The translations under genes were made by a program, and so were the position numbers. A stretch of 64,000 nt of DNA from Centipeda felix (lineage in GTDB: Bacteria; Bacillota; Negativicutes; Selenomonadales; Selenomonadaceae), in NCBI RefSeq assembly GCF_900186465.1, contig NZ_LT891956.1:155625-219624 (forward strand), given 5' to 3'. Numbering within the stretch: the stretch's first letter is position 1; the number at the start of each line of letters is the position of its first letter. The notes below the pieces were generated by a model. That model made no database searches, was not told where the DNA came from, and saw only the letters and a program-made list of their open reading frames with translations. Shown piece by piece: positions 36,342-45,273 of this stretch.

Positions 36342-37349
36342 ATGGAAAACGAAAACAAACAGCGGTTCATTCAGTTCCCCGAGACGTATGACCGGAGACG
36401 CCTGAACAAGATGTACCGTGCGGCAGGGCTGCCCGACCGCAAGTCGTACCTGCTCCGCAACTATTTCTGCGCGATGGCGAATCTCTATGGCACGATTTCG
36501 CTGGCGGAGGCATGGAAGCTGATTCATGCGTATCATCCGCGTGGCGCGATTACGGAGGAGCAGTTCTGGACGTTTGCCGAGCTGGCACGCCATGAGGATG
36601 AGGGCTATGACATCATGGGGCTGGACGAGTGCTTTGCGGATGAACCGCCGCACACGCCGCAGGAGCGCAGCATCATCAGCGGTATCCTGTTCGATACGGA
36701 CGAGGGGTATGCCGATATGCTCAACTGGCAGCGGGGAAAGCCGCTCTATGTGCCTGCGACACAGGAAGAGATGCTGTACTATGCGGATTGGCGGTACGTC
36801 GAGGCGACGCCGTGGCAGAAAAAGCTCGCGGCCTTTCTGATGAAACGGATGCCGAAGAACTGGTACCTAGGCGAGCGAGAGCGCGCACTCTGGGAGGTCT
36901 TTTTCGACGTGCGCGTCGATGGCGATGTTCACCTCCTCCTCGGCGCGGCGGAGGAGTGGGGGCTTGTCATGAAGCGTGACAGCGAGGTCGAGGAATTTGT
37001 CGCGCTTTGCGTGGACTACACCAACCACGCGCGTCTGTTTTCCAATCGCGGCCATACGCCGGCCGAGCTTTCCGCCTTGATGCCGCATGACTTCACGCAG
37101 CGGCAGACGGCGAGCATCGGCCCGCGGATGCGCGAAGCACTCGCGCGCGGGACGATGACAGTGGAGGAGCTGCGCGAGCAGTTCCGGACGCAGGAATTCC
37201 CCCATGAGAGCGTGCGCACGGCATTTTTGGAGGAGCTGGAGCGCGTCGCGGCAGAGCTTGGACTCGCCGCAGGGAAGGAGAAGGTCGGCCGCAACGATCC
37301 CTGCCCCTGTGGGAGCGGGAAAAAATATAAGAAGTGCTGCGGACGGTGA
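36342..37349 (+). CDS. SEC-C metal-binding domain protein
   Basis: ATG 36342 ([20 protein letters not shown]) is chosen for the AGGGAGGTACC site upstream; the longer frame from 36183 runs through the repeat. The 335-residue protein is mostly helical and ends in a SEC-C zinc motif, [16 protein letters not shown]. The middle region contains [23 protein letters not shown] domains occur on SecA and on many uncharacterised proteins; the body of this one has no recognised function. The upstream repeat copy A probably supplies or disrupts its promoter region. Confidence 0.8.
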   Translation: MENENKQRFIQFPETYDRRRLNKMYRAAGLPDRKSYLLRNYFCAMANLYGTISLAEAWKLIHAYHPRGAITEEQFWTFAELARHEDEGYDIMGLDECFADEPPHTPQERSIISGILFDTDEGYADMLNWQRGKPLYVPATQEEMLYYADWRYVEATPWQKKLAAFLMKRMPKNWYLGERERALWEVFFDVRVDGDVHLLLGAAEEWGLVMKRDSEVEEFVALCVDYTNHARLFSNRGHTPAELSALMPHDFTQRQTASIGPRMREALARGTMTVEELREQFRTQEFPHESVRTAFLEELERVAAELGLAAGKEKVGRNDPCPCGSGKKYKKCCGR

Positions 37350-37384
37350 GCTGAAAAAACTTTTCATATCGACAGGAGGAACAC

Positions 37385-37531
37385 ATGGACGTTGCAACAA
37401 TGATCGATCACACGCTGCTGAAAACGGATGCGACGAGAGCCGGTATCGACCAGCTGCTCAGCGAGGCAAAACAGTATCATTTCGCCTCCGTCTGCGTCAG
37501 CCCGATTTGGGTGTCCTATGCAGCGGCGTAA
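37385..37531 (+). pseudogene. 5' fragment of a second deoC
   Basis: 48 codons ([20 protein letters not shown] to PIWVSYAAA) match the first 47 residues of DeoC encoded at 40210-40860 with only a few substitutions, then end abruptly at TAA 37531. The ribosome site ACAGGAGGAACAC is intact. The DNA differs from the full gene at many third positions, so it is an old duplicate or a remnant of a former locus rather than a recent assembly duplicate. The remaining 170 codons are absent. Confidence 0.85.
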
Positions 37532-37570
37532 AGATTGTCAGTAGGCAGGGGGGACGGCAGTAAATCTGGT

Positions 37571-37619
37571 AGAGGCTGTGGCAAAAGATTATTCGGACTT
37601 TGTGCCACAGCCTCTTTTG
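37571..37619 (+). terminator. Terminator after the deoC fragment
   Basis: AGAGGCTGTGGCA pairs with TGCCACAGCCTCT across an 18-nt loop and is followed by TTTTGAG. Confidence 0.75.
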
Positions 37620-37734
37620 AGATAGGGGGAAGGAGTACGAAGCGGAATGGGTTAGGATATTGCACAGAGATCTATTGATGTAGTAATTTTCACACCTATG
37701 TTTTATCATATTAAGTTCTTCGAATTCAGTGATT

Positions 37735-38236
37735 AAAATCGGGTACTCTCTTTTTCCTGTGCCTGCACGCGATCACGGGTGGTTCTTCTTGTAGAACGGC
37801 AACTAGAGTACCATTCCCGGAGAGGAAAACAGCATGTTCCTCTGCGCTGAGCCGATGGACGTGCGTTGGCAATATTGAGGCCTGCGAGTGTTTTTCCAGC
37901 GCAGGGGACACCGGTCACAAAGCAAATGCCTTCCTGCGCAACTCTTTACAGGCGTCCATGACCTGTCCAATGGCCGTTGTCGTATTCATCGAATTCGATG
38001 CGCCAGCATCGTTACGAGATATATCGTACACTGCGCGGTATGCTGAGCTCAAAGGCAATCTCTCTGTCGGTAAACGGCATGAGCAGGTCCTTTAAGATCT
38101 GGATTTCAGCGCGTCATGCGTTCTTTTATTGGTCCTCTGTCTGATGTTCATCCGCGACTATGAGCTGACCAAGAATATGATCTTCGGTTTTCACAAGAAA
38201 TGATGAGATTGAACCGGAATAATATGCGTGTTTCAT
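37735..38236 (-). pseudogene. Decayed paralogue of the DUF2075 nuclease-helicase
   Basis: Read on the minus strand from ATG 38236, the sequence gives KHAYYSGSISSFLVKTEDHI, then, with in-frame stops, AEIQILKDLLMPFTDREIAF, and after frame changes FVTGVPCAGKTLAGLNIANA. All align with the intact protein at 8544-10499 (residues 1-70 and about 205-300). About 130 codons between the two blocks, and the C-terminal half, are gone. The Walker A region survives with Gly changed to Cys (GVPCAGKT). Confidence 0.88.
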
Positions 38237-38319
38237 TTTTTTCTTCGCGATCAAGTCGATGGTGTAAATGTATGCTGATCATACCATGACTTAATCTTTT
38301 TATATGAGCGTATTTGGGG

Positions 38320-38348
38320 TTGACATGGATAAGGTTGCGTACCATAAT
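38320..38348 (+). promoter_or_regulatory. Promoter of the FGGY kinase gene
   Basis: TTGACA (38320-38325) and CATAAT (38343-38348) with a 17-bp spacer, 80 bp before the start codon. Confidence 0.65.
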
Positions 38349-38427
38349 GATAAGACCCAATATCATACGGAAGTGTTTTGACGTACTTCAGAGCAGGGGA
38401 CCCAGCATAGATGAGGAGGCGCGGTCA

Positions 38428-40032
38428 ATGGATATGACAGCAGCAGGAATCGTGCGTAATGGTGAGGCCTTTTTGGGCATCGAGTTGGGCTCGACACGGA
38501 TCAAAGCCGTTCTGATTGATGCAAAATGCAATGTGATTGCACAGGGGAGTTATGCGTGGGAGAATCATTTTGATGGACGGTATTGGTCCTATCATCAGGA
38601 TGAGATCTGGCGCGGCCTGCGCAGTGCATATACGGATCTCCGACAGTGTGTGGAAGAGCGGTACCGAGTATCCATTCAGCATGTTGCAGCGATGGGAATT
38701 AGCGGAATGATGCACGGGTATCTCGCTTTTGATACGGCAGGAGATCTGCTTGTTCCTTTTCGGACGTGGCGGAATAATACGACGGGAGAGGCCGCAGAGG
38801 CGCTTACCCGCGCGTTTTCGTTCAACGTTCCCGAACGGTGGAGTGTGGCGCACCTCTATCAGGCGCTGCTGTCTGGCGAGATGCATGTGGCGCAGGTCGA
38901 CTATATGACGACGCTCTCCGGCTATATCCATTGGCAGCTGTCCGGCGAAAAGGTGCTCGGCATCGACGATGCATCTGGCATGTTCCCTATCGACCCCACG
39001 ACAGAGACGTACGATGCGCGTATGCTGGAAATATTTTCCGGACTTCCGGCAGCGGCGGCACTTCATAAAAAGCTGGATGACATCCTGCCGTGTGTACTCA
39101 TGGCAGGGCGGGCAGCAGGTAAACTCACGTCCGAGGGGGCGGCACTTCTGGATGAGAGCGGTACTCTTATGGCGGGCTGCCCCATGTGCCCTCCGGAAGG
39201 CGATGCGGGCACGGGAATGATTGCCACGAACAGCATCCGTGAGCGGACGGGCAATATCTCCGTTGGTACGTCCATTTTCTCGATGAATGTGCTGGAGCGG
39301 CCGTTTCAAAAGGTTTATCGGGACGTTGATATCGTCATGACGCCGAACGGGAAGCCGACGGCAATGGTGCATAGCAACAACTGCACATCGGATATCAACG
39401 CATGGTTCGGTCTTTTTTCGGAGATTGTCACAGTGGTGGGGCAGCCCGTCTCTGCTGATACGTTATATCAAAAGTTATTTCAGCAGGTGGAACAGGCGGA
39501 TCCAGGTGGTGGTGGCCTCCTCAACTACAGCTTCCTCTCAGGGGAAAACCTCACGCGGACGGAAAAAGGCAGGCCGCTCTTTGTCCGCACGCCGCAAAGC
39601 TCACTCACGTTGGCAAATTTTGTATTGACACAGCTTTATGCGGCGTTTGCCCCACTGCGGATTGGATTTGATATCCTGACGCAGGAGGAAGGCATCCGGA
39701 TGGAGCGCATGATTGCCCACGGAGGCTTGTTTCGCACGCCGCACATTGCGCAGCAGGTACTTGCCAACATGCTCAATGTGCCAGTGGCGGTGATGAAGAC
39801 GGCAGCAGAGGGCGGCGCGTGGGGAATGGCAGTGCTGGCACTCTACGCGTTTCGTGGAAGAGGAGAGGATCTCGCCGATTTTCTGGATCGGGAGGTGTTC
39901 GCGGCGACAGACGGAGAGACGCTGACCCCCGACGTGGCAGGTGTGCGCGGCGCGCAGGAGTTCATTGCCCGTTATCGTGCGGCACTCCCCATCGAGGATG
40001 CTGCCGGGAATGCACTAACGTACGACGGATGA
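38428..40032 (+). CDS. FGGY-family carbohydrate kinase
   Basis: ATG 38428 is chosen because GAGGAGG lies 8 bp upstream; the longer frame from 38314 runs through the promoter. The 534-residue protein has the FGGY N-terminal phosphate-binding motif FLGIELGSTRIKAVLID and the mid motif GISGMMHGYLAFD. The C-terminal domain has GNISVGTSIFSMNV and RMIAHGGLFRTP, plus AAEGGAWGMAVLA for ATP binding. The family phosphorylates xylulose, ribulose, fuculose and similar sugars. It stands alone with its own promoter and terminator, just before the deoC-rbsK and ABC importer genes, so it probably phosphorylates a sugar imported there. Confidence 0.85.
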   Translation: MDMTAAGIVRNGEAFLGIELGSTRIKAVLIDAKCNVIAQGSYAWENHFDGRYWSYHQDEIWRGLRSAYTDLRQCVEERYRVSIQHVAAMGISGMMHGYLAFDTAGDLLVPFRTWRNNTTGEAAEALTRAFSFNVPERWSVAHLYQALLSGEMHVAQVDYMTTLSGYIHWQLSGEKVLGIDDASGMFPIDPTTETYDARMLEIFSGLPAAAALHKKLDDILPCVLMAGRAAGKLTSEGAALLDESGTLMAGCPMCPPEGDAGTGMIATNSIRERTGNISVGTSIFSMNVLERPFQKVYRDVDIVMTPNGKPTAMVHSNNCTSDINAWFGLFSEIVTVVGQPVSADTLYQKLFQQVEQADPGGGGLLNYSFLSGENLTRTEKGRPLFVRTPQSSLTLANFVLTQLYAAFAPLRIGFDILTQEEGIRMERMIAHGGLFRTPHIAQQVLANMLNVPVAVMKTAAEGGAWGMAVLALYAFRGRGEDLADFLDREVFAATDGETLTPDVAGVRGAQEFIARYRAALPIEDAAGNALTYDG

Positions 40033-40039
40033 GCATGCA

Positions 40040-40083
40040 TGGCTGCCGTGCGAAGAAGAGACTTCCGCACGGTGGCTTTTTTT
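40040..40083 (+). terminator. Terminator after the FGGY kinase
   Basis: A GCCGTGCG/CGCACGG(T)GGC hairpin followed by seven T residues, 8 bp after the stop. Confidence 0.8.
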
Positions 40084-40141
40084 GTGTTGTAAATTCTCTG
40101 TGATTTGCTGCATTCATCCTGCCTCCCATGAAAACGGTTTC

Positions 40142-40170
40142 TTTACAAGTTGCCGAAATAGTGCTAGAAT
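40142..40170 (+). promoter_or_regulatory. Promoter of deoC-rbsK
   Basis: TTTACA (40142-40147) and TAGAAT (40165-40170) are separated by 17 bp and lie 40 bp before deoC. Confidence 0.6.
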
Positions 40171-40209
40171 TTTGTTATTGAAGATTCCTAATATTAGCAG
40201 GAGGGACTT

Positions 40210-40860
40210 ATGGACTTTGCAAAAATGATCGACCATACGCTGTTGAGAACAGATGCAACAAAAGCTGGTATTGATCAGCTGCTCAGTGAGGCGAAACAGT
40301 ATCATTTTGCCTCTGTCTGCGTCAGTCCGATCTGGGTGTCCTATGCAGCAGAGCAGCTGCGCGGCACTGGAGTCAAGACTTGTACGGTTATTGGTTTCCC
40401 GCAGGGCGCGACACCGACAACGGTGAAAGCCTTCGAGGCACGACAGGCAATCGAGGACGGCGCAGAAGAGGTAGACATGGTGATTCCGGTTGGACGCCTG
40501 AAAGATGGGGACTATGATTATGTGCGTGCAGATATTTCTGGTGTTGTTGCTGCGGTAAAAAAGAAAGCGCTTACAAAGGTTATCATCGAGACGTGCCTTC
40601 TGACCGATGAGGAGAAGCGTACGGCATGCCGCCTCGCCCAGGAGGCAGGGGCGGACTTTGTCAAGACTTCGACAGGGTTCTCCACAGGTGGTGCGACGGC
40701 GGCAGATGTCGCACTGATGCGTGAGACCGTTGGCCCCACGATGGGGGTCAAAGCGTCGGGCGGCGTCCGCAGCCGTGCAGATGCCGAGGCGATGGTCGCC
40801 GCCGGGGCAACACGACTCGGGACGAGCAGTGGTGTAAAGATCGTGAATGGGGAGGGCTGA
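40210..40860 (+). CDS. deoC: Deoxyribose-phosphate aldolase
   Basis: This 216-residue class I aldolase cleaves 2-deoxyribose-5-phosphate to acetaldehyde and glyceraldehyde-3-phosphate. It shows MIDHTLL at residue 6, [33 protein letters not shown], the KVIIETCLL strand, and the Schiff-base lysine region [15 protein letters not shown] (near residue 150). The stop is 5 bp before rbsK, so the pair is co-transcribed. Together with a ribokinase-type kinase it can degrade deoxyribose. A 48-codon fragment of a related gene lies at 37385. Confidence 0.95.
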   Translation: MDFAKMIDHTLLRTDATKAGIDQLLSEAKQYHFASVCVSPIWVSYAAEQLRGTGVKTCTVIGFPQGATPTTVKAFEARQAIEDGAEEVDMVIPVGRLKDGDYDYVRADISGVVAAVKKKALTKVIIETCLLTDEEKRTACRLAQEAGADFVKTSTGFSTGGATAADVALMRETVGPTMGVKASGGVRSRADAEAMVAAGATRLGTSSGVKIVNGEG

Positions 40861-40865
40861 GTGCC

Positions 40866-41792
40866 ATGAAAATCGCTGTTGTTGGATCTAACATGGTCGA
40901 TCTGACGGCCTATATTACGCGGATGCCCGCCCCGGGGGAAACGCTGGAGGCGCCCGACTTTGCGCTGGGCTGCGGTGGCAAGGGGGCAAATCAGGCAGTT
41001 GCCGCTGCTCTGTGCGGTGCAGATGTCATGATGGTCTCGCGGGTCGGGTCGGATATCTTTGCGGATAATACGATTCGTAATTTTCAAATATACGGCGTTG
41101 ATACGACTCACGTCAAGAAAGTGGAGGGGATGTCCAGCGGTGTTGCCCCTATCTTTGTGGATCAGCATGGACAGAACAGCATCCTCATCATCAAGGGGGC
41201 GAATAATGCACTCACGCCGGCCGAGGTGGATGCGGCGGAAGCGAATATCAGGTCGTGTGGGCTGATTATCTTGCAGCTTGAGATCCCACTCGAGACGGTC
41301 TATCATACGATCGAGCTCGGGCGGCGCAGTGGGATTCCGGTACTGCTGAATCCCGCACCCGCGACCAAGGAACTTGCTATCGACCGTGTGTGTGCCTGCG
41401 ATTTTTTCGTGCCGAATGAAACGGAGCTCGCCATTCTCACCGAGATGCCGATGGCGACGCAGGAGGATGTCGAGCACGCGGCGACATTCCTCCTCGAAAA
41501 GGGATTGAAGAATGTCATCGTCACCCTCGGGGAGCGCGGCGTTCTTTGGATGACTAAGGCGGAGAAGTACTATGTTCCGGCGTGCCGTGTGGATGCGACC
41601 GATACCTCCGGGGCAGGTGATGCCTTTATCGGGTGTTTTTCCAGCTGCTATGTGCAGGATGGAGACGTCCTTGCGGCCATTCGGAAGGCGAGTGCGTTTG
41701 CAGCACTCAGCGTGACGCGCAAGGGAACGCAGATGTCGTATCCGGATCGTGCGGCGTTTGCGGCGTTTCTCGCACAGCAGGGGAGGCAGTGA
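40866..41792 (+). CDS. rbsK: Ribokinase-family (PfkB) sugar kinase
   Basis: A 308-residue PfkB kinase with the N-terminal GCGGKGANQAVAAAL motif near residue 38 and the catalytic DTSGAGDAFIG motif near residue 245, both in the form typical of ribokinase. It phosphorylates ribose at O5; some close relatives act on 2-deoxyribose, and pairing with deoC makes a deoxyribokinase role possible. ATG 40866 follows GGGGAGGGCTGAGTGCC. The next genes start after a new promoter at 41820. Confidence 0.88.
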   Translation: MKIAVVGSNMVDLTAYITRMPAPGETLEAPDFALGCGGKGANQAVAAALCGADVMMVSRVGSDIFADNTIRNFQIYGVDTTHVKKVEGMSSGVAPIFVDQHGQNSILIIKGANNALTPAEVDAAEANIRSCGLIILQLEIPLETVYHTIELGRRSGIPVLLNPAPATKELAIDRVCACDFFVPNETELAILTEMPMATQEDVEHAATFLLEKGLKNVIVTLGERGVLWMTKAEKYYVPACRVDATDTSGAGDAFIGCFSSCYVQDGDVLAAIRKASAFAALSVTRKGTQMSYPDRAAFAAFLAQQGRQ

Positions 41793-41819
41793 AAGATACA
41801 ATCAAAAGATAAGATTATA

Positions 41820-41868
41820 TTGACAATTCCAAAGAAAAGAAATACAATACATTATGTAATCGCTTACA
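41820..41868 (+). promoter_or_regulatory. Promoter with LacI-type operator for the sugar ABC operon
   Basis: TTGACA (41820-41825) and TACAAT (41843-41848) have a 17-bp spacer. Immediately downstream, TGTAATCGCTTACA (41855-41868) is a near-palindrome with TGTAA/TTACA arms and a central CG, the classic LacI/RbsR-type operator. It overlaps the expected transcription start, so bound repressor would block the operon, which begins with the regulator's own gene. Confidence 0.8.
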
Positions 41869-41955
41869 AGAAAGAATATGGGAATTGACGCTCTAAGCAC
41901 GATGAAATGCCTGAGACAACGTTCGCTTGAATCATTCTTCGGAGGAGGTGCAGCG

Positions 41956-42993
41956 ATGAGCGTCAATATCTATGATGTTGCTCGCCGTGCGCAGGTGTCC
42001 TCGGCGACCGTCTCACGTGTGCTCAACGGTAGTCCCCATGTCAAGGAGGCGACGAAACGGCGTGTCATGCACGCCATCGATGCATTGGACTACACACCAA
42101 ATGCATTGGCACGCAAGCTGAGTACGGGGCGCACGGGGAATATTGGCTTTCTGATCCCAGACATGGAGAACCCCTTCTTCTCGCAGCTCCTGCGTGGCGT
42201 GACGCACGCTGCGGATGAAAGTGGTTATAACATTTTCTTGTATGGCACGGATGATAATGTGGCAAAAGAGCATCGCTTCTTTGATGTGGTGCGCACGGAG
42301 CGGCTCGCAGGTATTCTCGTAATTCCCGTGGATGCGGGAAACGAAAAGACGTGTGAGCGGCTGCTTGCCCTTGAGGCGGAGCATGTGCCGGTCGTCTTGA
42401 TTGACCGTGACCTAAAGAATGGACGTTTTGACGGTGTCTTTTCTGAAGACTTTCGCGGCGCAATGGATGCGGTAGACTGCCTTTTACATGAGGGGCATCG
42501 CCGCATTGCGACGATTCGTGGCCCGGAGAATTCTCGTCCCGGCAGTGAACGGTGGATGGGATATCTGGCGGCCCTTGCCAAGTGGAATATACCGCAGGAT
42601 ATGCGCTATGTGGTGCAGGGCGATTTTCATCGAGAGCGTGCTTATGCCGCTATGCATGAACTCATGGAGCAGAACGACCCGCCGAGCGCTGTCTTTGCGG
42701 CAAATAACATGACGTCGCTTGGCTGTCTCCGTTATTTTCACGAACGTGGGCTGCGGTTGGGTGAGGATATTTCCCTGATCGGCTTCGATGAGATCGAGAT
42801 GCTGCATTACAGTGGCACGGCCCTCAGTGTCGTTGACCGCGATATATGTCGCATGGGACAAGATGCGATGCATCTCTTGATTCGGCGGATTCAGGACAAG
42901 GCGGAGCATGCAGGAGATGCGCGCAGGCGGCAGGAGATTTTCCTGCCGACGAATCTCATCCTGCGTGGTTCAGAAAAATGGAGAGGAGCGTGA
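41956..42993 (+). CDS. LacI-family transcriptional regulator
   Basis: ATG 41956 (MSVNIYDVARRAQVSSATVS) is chosen for GGAGGAGGTGCAGCG upstream; the longer frame from 41878 runs through the operator region. The 345-residue protein has the LacI helix-turn-helix and hinge (VSRVLNGSP, NALARKLSTGRTGNIGFLIP) followed by a periplasmic-binding-like sugar domain (SLIGFDEIEML). It is probably the repressor acting at 41855-41868 and relieved by the imported sugar or its phosphate. It is the first gene of the operon (autoregulated). Confidence 0.92.
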   Translation: MSVNIYDVARRAQVSSATVSRVLNGSPHVKEATKRRVMHAIDALDYTPNALARKLSTGRTGNIGFLIPDMENPFFSQLLRGVTHAADESGYNIFLYGTDDNVAKEHRFFDVVRTERLAGILVIPVDAGNEKTCERLLALEAEHVPVVLIDRDLKNGRFDGVFSEDFRGAMDAVDCLLHEGHRRIATIRGPENSRPGSERWMGYLAALAKWNIPQDMRYVVQGDFHRERAYAAMHELMEQNDPPSAVFAANNMTSLGCLRYFHERGLRLGEDISLIGFDEIEMLHYSGTALSVVDRDICRMGQDAMHLLIRRIQDKAEHAGDARRRQEIFLPTNLILRGSEKWRGA

Positions 42994-42998
42994 CCGAT

Positions 42999-43562
42999 AT
43001 GAAGGAGTATGAGGAGCTCTATCGCCTAATGCTCCGCGAGCATGAAAGTGTTTTCGCGGCGCAGGATCAGACGCAGCTTGCGACGGCTCTCGTGGAGATT
43101 GCGGCGGCAGGGCGTATCTTTGTCGTTGGAGCGGGACGTGAGGGCATCGCTGCGCGTGCTTTCGCGATGCGGCTGATGCATCTCGGCAAGGAGGTACATT
43201 GGCTCTGGGACGATACGACCCCGGGGATGAGAGCAGGAGATCTTCTCATCGCTGTCAACGGCTCTGGTGCAATCGGTCACATTGATTATCTCCTCGATCA
43301 GACGGGGAAAACCGGTGCGCGGCGTCTTGTCATCACGGGAGCACCTGCTGAGAGGACTCCGTCGGAGGCGGAGGCGATCCTCTTTGTACCAGCAATGGTA
43401 TATAAGGGGAATGACCCGCGTACGATTCCATCAAAGCAGCCGATGGGCAACCTCTTTGAGCAGCATCTCTTTTTACTGTTTGATCTTATCGTCATGTTGC
43501 TGGTGGAGCGCCTGCATGAGACGCCACAGACGATGGAGGCGCGTCATCGCAACATTGAGTAG
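42999..43562 (+). CDS. SIS-domain sugar-phosphate isomerase (6-phospho-3-hexuloisomerase-like)
   Basis: A 187-residue protein with a single SIS fold. Key segments are GRIFVVGAGREGIAARAFAM (near residue 38), DLLIAVNGSGAIGHID (near 80) and the C-terminal LFEQHLFLLFDLIVMLL, closely following the HxlB/PHI group. PHI enzymes convert arabino-3-hexulose-6-phosphate to fructose-6-phosphate, but no HPS synthase gene is adjacent, so it more likely isomerises another ketose phosphate made by the local kinases. It starts 5 bp after the regulator's stop. Confidence 0.8.
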   Translation: MKEYEELYRLMLREHESVFAAQDQTQLATALVEIAAAGRIFVVGAGREGIAARAFAMRLMHLGKEVHWLWDDTTPGMRAGDLLIAVNGSGAIGHIDYLLDQTGKTGARRLVITGAPAERTPSEAEAILFVPAMVYKGNDPRTIPSKQPMGNLFEQHLFLLFDLIVMLLVERLHETPQTMEARHRNIE

Positions 43563-43607
43563 TGTGCCTCACCTTTTGTAGATCTATTGGATTGGAGGTA
43601 GTACATT

Positions 43608-44054
43608 ATGTTAAAGGGTATCCCAAGGTGTATCGGTCCGGATCTTTTGAAGGCTCTCGCAGACATGGGTCACGGCGATCTTGTTGTGATTGCAGACGAT
43701 TTCTATCCCGCCGTGTCGATGGCGAGGAATGGAATCACGATTAATGCGGACGGCATTGGTGCGGCGGAAATGCTGGATGCGATTTTGACACTGATGCCGC
43801 TCGATACAGAGTATGAAAAACATCCGGTGCAGATTATGGATGTCATGGAGGAAAAGCGGGCAGAAATCGGCCGCCCCAAGGTATGGGATGACTTCATTGC
43901 AGCGGTAAAACGCCATGTGCCGGAGGGTGAGTCCTGTGTTGGTTTCATCGATCGTTTCAGCTTTTACGATAAGGCAAAGACGTCTTTTGTAACAATCTCC
44001 ACAGGAGAGCGACAGCCCTATGGCTGCGTGCTGCTGCAGAAAGGCGTTATGTAG
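43608..44054 (+). CDS. RbsD/FucU-family sugar mutarotase
   Basis: A 148-residue cytosolic protein of the RbsD/FucU family (MLKGIPRCIGPDLLKALADM, GHGDLVVIADDFYPA, with the FucU-like spacing and a GYGCVLLQKGV-type end). These proteins interconvert pyranose and furanose or alpha and beta forms of newly imported sugars. FucU and RbsD cannot be separated with certainty by eye; the order resembles FucU. Encoded between the isomerase and the binding-protein gene of the same operon. Confidence 0.85.
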   Translation: MLKGIPRCIGPDLLKALADMGHGDLVVIADDFYPAVSMARNGITINADGIGAAEMLDAILTLMPLDTEYEKHPVQIMDVMEEKRAEIGRPKVWDDFIAAVKRHVPEGESCVGFIDRFSFYDKAKTSFVTISTGERQPYGCVLLQKGVM

Positions 44055-44100
44055 GGGCCGCCGCCCGGCATCCCCTGAATAAGATGAGGAGGTTTTCATC

Positions 44101-45183
44101 ATGACCGTGAAAAAGAAACTCTTGGCGGTGGCACTCGGCGTCACCTGCTGCCTGTCGTTCGCCGGCTGTGGCGGAGATAGTGGAAAGCAGGAGGGCAGCG
44201 CAGATAAGTCTGTTGCGCACGTCGTCGAGACCACAGATGTGGCGACGCAGGGCGAGAAGAAGGACTGGAAAATTGCCGTTGTCGTCAAGGACTCGTCCAA
44301 CGGCTGGTTTGCACGTATGGATGAGGGCGTGAAGCAGTATGCTGCTGATACCGGGATCAACGCCTATCAGAAGGGGCCGGCGGCAACCGATGCAGCACAG
44401 CAGGTACAGGTCATTCAGGATGTGATCAACCAGGGAATCAACGCCCTCTGTGTTGTCCCTGTTGATCCGGCGGCGTGTGACCCGGTACTGAAGGAGGCCC
44501 GCGACAAGGGCATCGTTGTCATTACGCATGAGGGCTCCACGTGCAAGAACTCGGATTATGACCTTGAGGCATTCAATAATGCAGGCTATGGTGCGTTCAT
44601 TATGGACAAGCTGCAGGAAGCGATGGGCGGCAAAGGCATCTACACGACGATGGTCGCACATCTGACGAATGCCTCGCAGAATGAGTGGGCAAACGGTGCG
44701 GTCGCGCAGCAAATGGCAAAGTATCCGGATGTGAAGCTCCTCGATAACCCGAAGCGCGTTGAGTCGGAGAACAACTCGGAGAAGGCATATCAGGTCGCGA
44801 AGGAGGTTATCAAGTCTCATCCGGAGGTTACCGGTTTTGTCGGTACCAGTTCGATGGATACCCCAGGTATCGCGCGTGCGATCAACGAGCTCGGCCTGAA
44901 GGGCAAGGTCTTTGTCGTCGGCACTGGTATGCCGAATGAGTGCCGTGCGCTGATCAAGGACGGCTCACTTTCCTACATCACGCTTTGGGATCCAGCCGAG
45001 GCAGGATATGCAATGTGCGTGCTTGCGCGTCAGATTCTTGAGGGTAAGACTCCGCAGGCTGGCATGGATCTCGGCCTGAAGTCCTATAACAATCTGCAGG
45101 TTAGCCCGGACAATCCGCACCTCTTCATGGGGGCCGGCTGGCTTGCAGTCAACAAGGACAATGTCGATAACTACAATTTCTAA
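44101..45183 (+). CDS. Sugar ABC transporter substrate-binding lipoprotein
   Basis: A 360-residue lipoprotein with signal sequence MTVKKKLLAVALGVTCCLSF and lipobox FAGC (lipidated Cys at residue 23), a short linker, and a Peripla_BP_4 (RbsB-like) domain: WKIAVVVKDSSNGWFARMDE, VIQDVINQGINALCVVPVDP and GTGMPNECRALIKDGSL. It captures the sugar outside the inner membrane and delivers it to the two permeases encoded downstream. Related proteins bind ribose, xylose, rhamnose or AI-2. The ligand is undetermined. Confidence 0.9.
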   Translation: MTVKKKLLAVALGVTCCLSFAGCGGDSGKQEGSADKSVAHVVETTDVATQGEKKDWKIAVVVKDSSNGWFARMDEGVKQYAADTGINAYQKGPAATDAAQQVQVIQDVINQGINALCVVPVDPAACDPVLKEARDKGIVVITHEGSTCKNSDYDLEAFNNAGYGAFIMDKLQEAMGGKGIYTTMVAHLTNASQNEWANGAVAQQMAKYPDVKLLDNPKRVESENNSEKAYQVAKEVIKSHPEVTGFVGTSSMDTPGIARAINELGLKGKVFVVGTGMPNECRALIKDGSLSYITLWDPAEAGYAMCVLARQILEGKTPQAGMDLGLKSYNNLQVSPDNPHLFMGAGWLAVNKDNVDNYNF

Positions 45184-45273
45184 TTAAATGTGTCAGCGAA
45201 GGCGCGGCAGTCCCCCGGCGGGCTTCTGCGCTTTTGCTCTATGTACCTATATATTGGAAGGAGGCGCTGGGGG

